From Fimbriimonadaceae bacterium (GTDB lineage: Bacteria > Armatimonadota > Fimbriimonadia > Fimbriimonadales > Fimbriimonadaceae), in contig JABAQM010000001.1 in NCBI GenBank assembly GCA_019187105.1, forward strand, positions 1,948,734-2,012,733: a stretch of DNA of 64,000 nt. Reading direction: 5' to 3'. The notes under the pieces were generated by a model, which saw only the letters and a list, made by a program, of their open reading frames with translations, was not told where the DNA came from and ran no database searches. The position numbers were made by a program, and so were the translations under genes. Positions 17,258-24,039 of this stretch are shown here, one piece after another. The stretch's first letter is position 1. Each line of letters starts with the position of its first letter.

Positions 17258-18118
17258 ATGCTCGCCGCTCTCATCATTCTTCAAACAGTTGACCCCTATC
17301 TTCTTCCGATTGGGTCTCGAGGCGTGGTGCGGGCGGAGCCTGATGCCATTACGCGAACGGTCGACGGGGCAAAGGTCGGTATCGATCAGATCGTCCAAGC
17401 TGCAAAGGGGGTGCGATACGTTCTCGTGGGCGAGTCCCACACCAGTGCCGACCATCACAAGCTGCAGGCCCGCATCATTGACGCACTTGCCGCGTCCGGT
17501 CGAGACGTCGTTGTCGGGTTCGAGATGTTTACACGTCCAAACCAAGCCAGTCTTGCCCCGATGACGCTGGGGAAGTGGGACGACGCCACTTTCCAGCGGG
17601 AAGCCGACTGGAAGGGACAATGGGGATTCGAATACAACCTCTACAAACCGATCTTCGATATCGTTAAGCAGCGACGCCTGCCGATGGTCGCTCTAAACGT
17701 TCCGAGGGATTGGGTCCGCTCCGTCGGTAGAGGAGGCCCCGGCGCCCTAACGGCCGACCAGAAGGCAGAAATCCCCGAACTCTACCTCGGCAACCAGGAG
17801 CACCGAAGCGTGTTCAACGCGATGATGGGTGGCCATCCCCCGAGCGGGGCTGCCGGGGACAACACTTACGCTGCCATGGTTCTTTGGGACGAAGCGATGG
17901 CGGATACCGCAATCAAGGCGATGAAATGGCGTACCGCCAATGCCGTCATGGTCATCGTTGCCGGATCCGGTCACGTAATGTACGACCAGGGGATCGGTTA
18001 CCGCATCAAGCGCCATTCCGGTGAAAACACCGTATCGGTTGTCGCGATCGACGGCGGTCAATCCCGTGAAGTCAGCCGGGGCCTGGCCAACTTCGTGTAT
18101 ATGTCCCCCGCGAATTAG
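17258..18118 (+). CDS. ChaN-like (Tiki superfamily) haem-binding uptake protein
   Basis: This 286-residue protein contains the hallmark of ChaN/Cofac_haem_bdg proteins: VRYVLVGESHTSADHHKLQARII (quoted in part: VLVGESHTSADHH, about 50-62), then VVVGFEMFTRPNQ and, near the end, MVIVAGSGHVMYDQGIGYRI. The E-x-H and late G-x-G-H motifs correspond to the metal or haem site of the Tiki-like fold. The N-terminus is hydrophobic but weak as a signal peptide. Family members are linked to haem or iron uptake, or act as putative metalloproteases; I cannot choose between these. The ATG at 17258 is chosen because the in-frame sequence upstream is antisense to the divergent lipoprotein gene. Confidence 0.8.
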   Translation: MLAALIILQTVDPYLLPIGSRGVVRAEPDAITRTVDGAKVGIDQIVQAAKGVRYVLVGESHTSADHHKLQARIIDALAASGRDVVVGFEMFTRPNQASLAPMTLGKWDDATFQREADWKGQWGFEYNLYKPIFDIVKQRRLPMVALNVPRDWVRSVGRGGPGALTADQKAEIPELYLGNQEHRSVFNAMMGGHPPSGAAGDNTYAAMVLWDEAMADTAIKAMKWRTANAVMVIVAGSGHVMYDQGIGYRIKRHSGENTVSVVAIDGGQSREVSRGLANFVYMSPAN

Positions 18119-18187
18119 GGCCTTCGTGCGCTCCAATCGGACGGAATTAGGCGTGAAATGCAATGTTATGGCGTCTACTGTCATGGC

Positions 18188-18210
18188 AAAACACGACATT
18201 GTGGTGTTTT
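18188..18210. promoter_or_regulatory. candidate heat-shock operator (inverted repeat, 9-nt spacer)
   Basis: AAAACAC and GTGTTTT form a perfect 7-bp inverted repeat with a 9-nt spacer. It overlaps a possible -35 element (TTGTGG, 18199-18204) that is 16 nt from TAGAAT (18221-18226), upstream of the hsp20 gene. The architecture resembles CIRCE, but the sequence is not CIRCE. Confidence 0.4.
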
Positions 18211-18220
18211 AAGGCGTAGG

Positions 18221-18226
18221 TAGAAT
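18221..18226 (+). promoter_or_regulatory. candidate -10 box of hsp20
   Basis: TAGAAT lies 34 nt before the hsp20 ATG, with TTGTGG 16 nt upstream as a weak -35. Confidence 0.4.
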
Positions 18227-18234
18227 TTCCAGTG

Positions 18235-18253
18235 TTGGCATAACGCCAAGGAG
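18235..18253 (+). promoter_or_regulatory. hairpin next to hsp20 ribosome binding site
   Basis: TTGGC and GCCAA pair around a 5-nt loop, and the right arm runs into AAGGAG (18248-18253), 7 nt before the ATG. Such a weak stem could mask the site at low temperature, but the stem is only 5 bp. Confidence 0.3.
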
Positions 18254-18260
18254 TAGAACA

Positions 18261-18686
18261 ATGCTATCCCGCTTGTATCCGATCGAAAGGATGAGAACTT
18301 TCGACCGATTCAACACGATGATGGAAGACTTGTTCGGCGACGGCAACGGGATGTCAAACTGGATGCCCGCCGTTGACGTGAAGGAAACCGAGAATGAGGT
18401 GCATTTTCTTTGCGACCTCCCCGGCATCGATGAAAAAGACATCGATATCGAGGTAATCGGCGACAGACTCACGATCAGCGGCAAGCGCGAATTCAAGAAG
18501 GAGGAGAAGAAGGAAAACTTTGTGCGTATCGAACGAAGGTACGGCACGTTCCTCCGAACCTTTACCTTGGATGCTCCAGTGAAACCCGAAGACGTCAAGG
18601 CAGACTTTAAGGATGGCATCCTTTTGATTGCCGTCCCGAAGGCACCTCTGATGAAGAGGCAGAAAGTCCTGATTCATCACAAATGA
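18261..18686 (+). CDS. small heat shock protein, Hsp20/alpha-crystallin family
   Basis: The 141-residue protein has a short N-terminal arm, an alpha-crystallin domain (about 38-130) with WMPAVDVKETENEVHFLCDL, the conserved LPGIDEKDIDIEV and GRL-like DRLTISGKRE, then RRYGTFLRTFTLDAPVKP and the A-x-x-x-n-G-V-L-type strand ADFKDGILLIAVPK. It is an ATP-independent holdase that binds unfolding proteins. A strong AAGGAG precedes the ATG by 7 nt. Upstream lie a candidate operator and hairpin consistent with heat regulation, and a strong terminator follows. Single-gene transcription unit. Confidence 0.95.
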   Translation: MLSRLYPIERMRTFDRFNTMMEDLFGDGNGMSNWMPAVDVKETENEVHFLCDLPGIDEKDIDIEVIGDRLTISGKREFKKEEKKENFVRIERRYGTFLRTFTLDAPVKPEDVKADFKDGILLIAVPKAPLMKRQKVLIHHK

Positions 18687-18695
18687 CGTTCGCAT

Positions 18696-18729
18696 CCGGT
18701 CCCGCTTTGAGCGGGACCGGCTTTTTTTT
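18696..18729 (+). terminator. rho-independent terminator of hsp20
   Basis: A perfect 10-bp stem (CCGGTCCCGC with GCGGGACCGG) with loop TTTGA is followed by C and eight T residues. It is the clearest intrinsic terminator in the window. Confidence 0.95.
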
Positions 18730-18773
18730 CGGGTTAGGAAGTACTCCGCAAAAGGTATCCTGAACGCTCGCGT

Positions 18774-18850
18774 CGGGGCGTGGCGCAGTTTGGTAGCGCG
18801 CTTCCATGGGGTGGAAGAGGTCGCACGTTCGAATCGTGTCGCCCCGACCA
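18774..18850 (+). tRNA. tRNA-Pro(GGG)
   Basis: A 77-nt cloverleaf: acceptor CGGGGCG pairs with CGCCCCG, the anticodon stem CTTCC/GGAAG holds loop ATGGGGT with anticodon GGG, and the T loop is TTCGAAT. The discriminator is A and the CCA end is encoded (18848-18850). Confidence 0.97.
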
Positions 18851-18859
18851 TTTCCTTTA

Positions 18860-19654
18860 TTGGCCTCAGCGAACCGCTGGTATCTTGCAATCGTGCTCGC
18901 CGTTGCCATTGCCACCTGCTTCGTAGGCTCAAATGTGGTGGTGAGGCTGACCGTCTTTGCGGCCGCATCCTTAAGGGAGCCCATTACTGCCATCGCCCGA
19001 TCCTTTGAGCGGGCCACCGCTGACGTCAAGGTGCTTGCCAGCTTTGCGGGGTCGAACACCCTTGCTGCGCAAATTAACCATGGTGCGCCGGCCGACGTTT
19101 TTGCATCCGCATCGACGAAGAACCTGGACGAGTGCAAGATCGACCGCTCGACGCGGCGCATTTTCGCCCACAACCGTCTGCAGGTAGCCCTTCGGGCCGG
19201 GTTGAACGGGATCGCTACAATAGCAGACTTACGAAACGTGAAGCATCTGGTGGTTGCCGACAGGGCAGTACCGGCTGGAGCCTATTCGGAAGCCTTCCTT
19301 GCAAAGGCTGCGGTCCGCTATGGCCAGGGTTGGTTGACGAAGGTGCGTTCGAATATCGTCTCTCGAGAGCCTGACGTCAAGGCCGTTCTTGCTAAAGTCA
19401 TCGTCGGTGAGGCCGACGGCGGCATCGTTTATGCCAGTGACATCTTGTCGGCGAAGGGCAAGGTGGCCGCGCTGGACATTCCCGACTCGGTGGCCGAGCG
19501 CATCCATTATGCAGTCGCCATGCCAGCGTCGGCGCAGAATAAGCCTATGGCAAGGCGATTTATCGAGTTTCTCTTGTCTCATCCATCCCAGCAACTACTG
19601 GCTGGGAGCGGCTTCATCCCGGTCGTCAACGCGGTAAGAAAGCCCGGGAGATAG
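18860..19654 (+). CDS. modA: molybdate ABC transporter substrate-binding protein
   Basis: The protein (about 264 residues from TTG 18860) has a signal-like N-terminus (ANRWYLAIVLAVAIATCFVG) and then the ModA pattern: LTVFAAASLREPITAIARSFE, LASFAGSNTLAAQI, GAPADVFASAS, LVVADRAVPAGAYSEAFL, VSREPDVKAVLAKVIVGEADGGIVYASD and the C-terminal PMARRFIEFLLSHPSQQLL. It should bind molybdate or tungstate in the periplasm. The start must lie after the tRNA-Pro gene that ends at 18850; TTG 18860 keeps a full signal peptide, and GTG 18893 is an alternative. modB follows after 4 nt. Confidence 0.88.
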   Translation: MASANRWYLAIVLAVAIATCFVGSNVVVRLTVFAAASLREPITAIARSFERATADVKVLASFAGSNTLAAQINHGAPADVFASASTKNLDECKIDRSTRRIFAHNRLQVALRAGLNGIATIADLRNVKHLVVADRAVPAGAYSEAFLAKAAVRYGQGWLTKVRSNIVSREPDVKAVLAKVIVGEADGGIVYASDILSAKGKVAALDIPDSVAERIHYAVAMPASAQNKPMARRFIEFLLSHPSQQLLAGSGFIPVVNAVRKPGR

Positions 19655-19658
19655 CGCG

Positions 19659-20453
19659 TTGAGGCAAGGAGCGGCGACGTCAATTTGGGCCATTGTTGCC
19701 GCACCCCTGATCTTGCTGATTCTCGGTGCGGTGGCTGCCTTGGTTGCATCCTCTTCGCCGGATGAAATCGCACGTCAGCTTGGCGAGCCTGCCGTGCATG
19801 ACGCTCTGCTCATCAGCCTAAAAACGACGCTCATCAGCCTCGTGATCGTATTGGTGATGGGGACCGGTTTGGCACTGTTAATCGCCCAGACGCGAGGCAT
19901 GTTGGCAGGAGGACTTGAGCTGGTTGCGACCTTGCCAGCGATCCTCCCACCTTCCGTGGTGGGAATTGCCCTGTTGCTGGCTTTCGGACGGCAAGGGCTG
20001 TTCGGTCGATACTTGGAGGATTGGGGGATTGCCGTTGCGTTTTCACCGATCGCGGTGGTGATGGCGCAGACGTTCGTGGCCACGCCCTTCTACGTAAGGG
20101 AGGCGGCCATCGCATTCCAAAGTGTGGATCCAGCGATCACCGATGCAGCCCGGATCGATGGCGTCACTCCCGCCCAACTCTTCGCCAAAATCACCATGCC
20201 GATGGCGGCTCCATTCCTGGTTACGGGCGCGATCCTTGCCTGGACGCGAGCCCTGTCCGAGTTCGGGGCGACGATCTTGTTCGCCGGCAGTATGCAGGGC
20301 ATTACTCAAACGCTCCCCGTAGCGATCTACTTCGGATTCGAATCGAGCCTCGAGCAGGCGAAAGCAATAGCGATGATCCTGCTGGCAGCAGCGTGTGTCG
20401 CTCTACTTGCCGTCCGGTTCTTGCTGGCCAGGCGCTTTGCTTCGGCTCACTAG
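19659..20453 (+). CDS. modB: molybdate ABC transporter permease
   Basis: The 264-residue protein begins with TTG and has about five to six membrane spans. It shows the permease EAA-type loop: DAARIDGVTPAQLFAKITMPMA (core A-x-x-x-G), preceded by VVATPFYVREAAIAF-like sequence (ATPFYVREAAIAF) and followed by ALSEFGATILFAGSM, both ModB hallmarks. It forms the membrane channel for ModA cargo. No modC ATPase gene follows; the next gene is an unrelated secreted propeller about 110 nt away, so the ATPase must be supplied from elsewhere in the genome. Confidence 0.92.
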   Translation: MRQGAATSIWAIVAAPLILLILGAVAALVASSSPDEIARQLGEPAVHDALLISLKTTLISLVIVLVMGTGLALLIAQTRGMLAGGLELVATLPAILPPSVVGIALLLAFGRQGLFGRYLEDWGIAVAFSPIAVVMAQTFVATPFYVREAAIAFQSVDPAITDAARIDGVTPAQLFAKITMPMAAPFLVTGAILAWTRALSEFGATILFAGSMQGITQTLPVAIYFGFESSLEQAKAIAMILLAAACVALLAVRFLLARRFASAH

Positions 20454-20567
20454 GCCGGATATCTCTCACATGCTGTCGTAACTTTCGAGGACCTAGGCCT
20501 AATGGCATGTATCAATCGCCATTGGGAGGCACACACTTTAGCCATGGGAGGCGGCTCCCGTATTCAA

Positions 20568-21989
20568 ATGAGCTTCATTCGCAGAACCCTGATCCTCTCC
20601 ATGGCCGCATTGGCGGTTCCAGCTCTTGGCCAAGTGCAATTCTCGTTGGTTGCCACAAGCCTCCACGATGGCGGCTTGGGAAAGAGCGACTTCGCCGAGA
20701 ATATCGTCGCTGACGCGGCGGGCAATTCCTACGTCGTAGGCACCATCAACTCGAACTGGGGCGCCGGTACCGACGACATCGTGCTCTACAAGTTTGACAA
20801 GAACGGCAAGCAGGCTTGGCGTAAGACCTTCGACGGACCCTTGCACGGTCAAGACATTGGCTATGAGCTGGCCCTAGACAGCTTCGGCCACGTGATCGTG
20901 GTTGGCCGGGTGATGACGCCGAATACTCAGAGCGACTACGTGACGCTCAAATACCGTGCGTCAGACGGTGTGCTTGTCTGGTCACGTCTCTTCGATGGGA
21001 TATCGAACAGTATCGACGGTGCGAGCGACGTCGCCGTCGACTCCCAAGGCAACATCTTCGTCACCGGAATGGTTTGGAACGATACCGAGTACTGGCCGAA
21101 CGGCGACTACTGCACCATCGCCTATGATCCGAGCGGCAACCTCCTTTGGGAAAAGCTCTATGATGGTCCAGCGACTTACCTCGGCTTCCATGATCAGCCG
21201 ATCAACATTCTTGTCGATCAGAACGGCGATGTCGTCGTGAGTGGAAACTCGCCGAATGAGCACAACAACGACGACATCGTCACGATCAAATACGATGGGG
21301 CGACCGGCGATGAAATCTGGTTACAGCGATTCGCCTACGGCGCGAATGATTACGCCCAGGGATTGATGATTGCATCCAACGGAGACGTGATGGTCACCGG
21401 CAACACCGAGAATCTTGGCCACAAGGTTGCGATCATCCGGTACGACGGTGTTACGGGCGCGGAACGATGGGCCACGATCGACCGTTTCGATCACCACGGC
21501 AAGTTCTCCTCGCCTTACAGCATGGCTCTGGACGCCCAGAACAACGTCGTAACCACGCTGCAATACGACCCCGACTTCGACGACAGCAACTTGAATGACA
21601 ACATCCAGACGTCGAAGTACGACTTCGAGACGGGAAGCAGGATTTGGTCGGTGAGCTACGGAAACAGCAATACCTACGATGGGCAGAATGCCCGTACGGT
21701 CGCCGTTGATTCGCTTGGCAACGTCCTTGTCTCCGGTGCGGACCTGTTCGTTCCTCATACCAACGTTTCGTTCTGGTACTACCGGGGCGTCGATGGTCAG
21801 CTCCTCTGGAAGGACGACTTCGCGTTCAAGGATCACTCCGACGATCCCGCACGAGGCATTTTCGATCGCAACGGCAATGTTCTGGCGGCGGGAACCAACC
21901 ATAACTACAACTCGGGATTCAGCGACATCTTCTTCCTCAAATACCGGCGGCTCGTTCGCCTGGGTGGGCCGAAGGAGATCGGGCTATAG
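20568..21989 (+). CDS. secreted SBBP-repeat beta-propeller protein
   Basis: The 473-residue protein has a signal peptide (MSFIRRTLILSMAALAVPALGQ). It contains about seven repeats of the SBBP type, each built on the pattern A-x-D-x-x-G-N-x-x-V-x-G followed by D-x-x-x-x-K-Y-D: for instance IVADAAGNSYVVGT, LALDSFGHVIVVGR, VAVDSQGNIFVTGM, ILVDQNGDVVVSGN, LMIASNGDVMVTGN, MALDAQNNVVTTLQ and VAVDSLGNVLVSGA. This suggests a seven-bladed propeller. No catalytic residues are apparent. The in-frame ATG at 20502 is less likely because the signal peptide starts at 20568. A short GGGAG/CTCCC hairpin lies just upstream of the ATG. Confidence 0.83.
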   Translation: MSFIRRTLILSMAALAVPALGQVQFSLVATSLHDGGLGKSDFAENIVADAAGNSYVVGTINSNWGAGTDDIVLYKFDKNGKQAWRKTFDGPLHGQDIGYELALDSFGHVIVVGRVMTPNTQSDYVTLKYRASDGVLVWSRLFDGISNSIDGASDVAVDSQGNIFVTGMVWNDTEYWPNGDYCTIAYDPSGNLLWEKLYDGPATYLGFHDQPINILVDQNGDVVVSGNSPNEHNNDDIVTIKYDGATGDEIWLQRFAYGANDYAQGLMIASNGDVMVTGNTENLGHKVAIIRYDGVTGAERWATIDRFDHHGKFSSPYSMALDAQNNVVTTLQYDPDFDDSNLNDNIQTSKYDFETGSRIWSVSYGNSNTYDGQNARTVAVDSLGNVLVSGADLFVPHTNVSFWYYRGVDGQLLWKDDFAFKDHSDDPARGIFDRNGNVLAAGTNHNYNSGFSDIFFLKYRRLVRLGGPKEIGL

Positions 21990-21998
21990 CGTCGTTCG

Positions 21999-22712
21999 TC
22001 AGACTGCGGCCGATTCGTCTGCCGCAGTCTCTCCACCGCGAGCGATCGCGATCCGGGATTTGATCTTCAGGCCGGTGGCCTTGTGCCGCAATCCGGGCGC
22101 ACAGAACTGCAGGACGAACGCTTTGCGGGTTTCATCGGTTAGGTTGGCGCCGCTCTTGTGCATCAGTGTCGACCAGAAGCACACCGCAGATCCTGCCGTG
22201 ACCGGCACCAGGATTCCTTGGTCAGGATCCGCGTTCGATCGGCAGGCCAACCCAAACGAGCTCTCCCAATGCGGAACCAATCCCTGTTTGTGGCTGCCTG
22301 GCATGACCGAAATGCACCCGTTCTCCGGCGTGGCATCGGTGATGGCGAGCCAAACGGTTAGGTAAGGCGATGGCTCGACGGGTCCATAGGCATCGTCCTG
22401 ATGCCAAGAAAATTCCTTCTCGCCATGAGGGTGCTTGTAGACCATCTGGTTGAAGTACAGGTCGGTGTCGGGGCCCAGCAAGCATGTTGAAAGGGCGACA
22501 AACTCGCGCCGCTTGGCGAAGGAACGAATGGAAGGATCCCGCTCGGCGATCTTTTGCGAGAAGAGAACCTCTCCTCTCCGCTGGGCGGCTCGCCTGGATT
22601 CATAGGCGATCAGATCAGCGTCCAGCTTCTGCATCTCGCTGACCTCGAACAGATCCGGCAGGACGATAAATCCGTGGTCATTTATAAGCCGCTTCTGCGA
22701 CTCGGTCAACAT
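21999..22712 (-). CDS. phytanoyl-CoA dioxygenase (PhyH) family protein
   Basis: The 237-residue protein has the Fe(II)/2-oxoglutarate facial triad of PhyH enzymes: H104 and D106 in FSWHQDDAYGP, and H185 in LMHKSGANLTDETRKAF, with R196 as the 2-oxoglutarate anchor. LYFNQMVYKHPHGEKEF and NGCISVMPGSHKQG are also family features. The substrate of bacterial members is usually unknown. It follows the VOC-family gene with no spacer (stop codon directly before ATG), so both are translated from one mRNA. It ends 10 nt from the convergent SBBP gene. Confidence 0.9.
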   Translation of the reverse strand: MLTESQKRLINDHGFIVLPDLFEVSEMQKLDADLIAYESRRAAQRRGEVLFSQKIAERDPSIRSFAKRREFVALSTCLLGPDTDLYFNQMVYKHPHGEKEFSWHQDDAYGPVEPSPYLTVWLAITDATPENGCISVMPGSHKQGLVPHWESSFGLACRSNADPDQGILVPVTAGSAVCFWSTLMHKSGANLTDETRKAFVLQFCAPGLRHKATGLKIKSRIAIARGGETAADESAAV

Positions 22713-23084
22713 CTATTCCGCCTTCGGTTGGAATAGCTCGATGACATTTCCAGAAGGGTCGGCTATGAGCGCCTGCGCCCCGCCTGGCCCCGAAATGGGC
22801 CCGTTGCGAAGGGTCGCGCCGGCAGCCCGAGCCTGTTCGATCATGCTCTCCATTTCAGAGACGATTACGACAATCCGATTCCAGCCGTTACCCGGAAGTG
22901 GCCGGCTCCCGTCCTCGAGGATTTGGGCTGCCGAGGTGCCCGGCCCGCTCAGCCATAGCTCCATTCCGTCGCGAGTGAGGATGGCAAATGGCGGTCCCCA
23001 TCGTTTCGCTAACTCGAAACCCAAAGCTTGATAGGTAGGCAACGAGGCGTCGACGTCGTCTACCAGATACCGCACCGCTGGCAT
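22713..23084 (-). CDS. VOC (glyoxalase/bleomycin resistance) family protein
   Basis: The 123-residue protein has the two beta-alpha-beta-beta-beta modules of the vicinal oxygen chelate fold: VRYLVDDVDASLPTYQALGF at the start and ALIADPSGNVIELFQP at the end, the latter carrying a likely metal-binding glutamate. Activities of such proteins vary from lyases and dioxygenases to drug binding. It is directly upstream of the PhyH gene (TAGATG junction), suggesting a shared pathway for an unknown small molecule. Confidence 0.82.
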   Translation of the reverse strand: MPAVRYLVDDVDASLPTYQALGFELAKRWGPPFAILTRDGMELWLSGPGTSAAQILEDGSRPLPGNGWNRIVVIVSEMESMIEQARAAGATLRNGPISGPGGAQALIADPSGNVIELFQPKAE

Positions 23085-23125
23085 GTCTCATTCTGACTGC
23101 CAGCGGGGCGGAGAGGTGCAGGGAG

Positions 23126-23905
23126 TTACCTTCGTCGCCGACGCAGCATGGCCACCACGCCAAGTCCAATCGCCGCCATCGTTGCCGGTTCCGGCACCGC
23201 CGTCATCGCCGTCCAGTCTTGGAGACCACTGTTGTAGATCATGGTCGTGGTTTGGAGGGTCGTATCGATCAGGATGTGCTTCCCGCTCATATGGAGCCCG
23301 TAGAGCTTGCCATCCGAACCGTAATCGAGGGCTCGAAAGAAGTCCGGTGCGGTATCCATGAAGCCAAACGAGGTCGCTCCTGAGTTGACGTCCAAGTCCC
23401 AGACCGACTTGGCAACCGAACCTTGGTTGGCCGTGTACGCTTGACCGGGCGAATAAAAGGCGAGCGAGTGGGCGATGCCATTGATGTTGTTGGCTACGGA
23501 AAGCGGAATGATCTGTCCGAAACCGCTGATCGACAGGTCCATGGCTGCCTGCATCGAGTTGGCCGAACCGTCGGTGGCGATCGCGGTCGCCCCATCGAAG
23601 TCCATTCCCATTAGGCCATTCATCTGTGTCGGAGCTTGTCGAAGCACCGAAGCGTTCGTCGGGTTGAGTTCGTAGATCCAGCCCCGGTCGTCACCGGCAT
23701 AGAGCTCACCGGTCGGGGAGAGGGCAAGGCTCTGGATGTGGCCACCGCCAACGGTTGCGATGGCGCCGATGTTGCTGACAACGCCGGTGTAGATATCGAG
23801 GAGATACAGGTCGTTGCGCAGGTCGGCAGCATAGAACTGCACGGCGGCATGGGAGGATTTGAGGAGCATCAACGCTCCAACGGCAAACAGTGTCTTTCCT
23901 TTCAT
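23126..23905 (-). CDS. PEP-CTERM sorted secreted protein
   Basis: The 259-residue protein has a signal peptide ([20 protein letters not shown]) and a C-terminal PEP-CTERM tag: VPEPATM, the hydrophobic stretch AAIGLGVVAML and a terminal RRRRR. Exosortase systems recognise such tags for export to the surface or exopolysaccharide. The central part resembles a DUF4394/propeller-like domain (YAADLRNDLYLLDIYTG, LALSPTGELYAGDDRG, GLHMSGKHILIDTT). AGAAGGAA precedes the ATG at a good distance. Monocistronic by position. Confidence 0.88.
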   Translation of the reverse strand: MKGKTLFAVGALMLLKSSHAAVQFYAADLRNDLYLLDIYTGVVSNIGAIATVGGGHIQSLALSPTGELYAGDDRGWIYELNPTNASVLRQAPTQMNGLMGMDFDGATAIATDGSANSMQAAMDLSISGFGQIIPLSVANNINGIAHSLAFYSPGQAYTANQGSVAKSVWDLDVNSGATSFGFMDTAPDFFRALDYGSDGKLYGLHMSGKHILIDTTLQTTTMIYNSGLQDWTAMTAVPEPATMAAIGLGVVAMLRRRRR

Positions 23906-24039
23906 GTGGTATTCCTTCTCTCGCTCGGGCCGTGGTTAGCCCGGCATGGTCCTCGTTCGAGGAGATACCAAGTGGGTGGAAGGCGATCGCACGACTGTTG
24001 CGACATCGCCGACCTGTTAGAAAAAACGGGACTTTAGAC

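Noticed and set aside
18119..18260. Canonical CIRCE element before hsp20
   Set aside because: No TTAGCACTC/GAGTGCTAA arms are present; only a different inverted repeat with the same spacer length was found.
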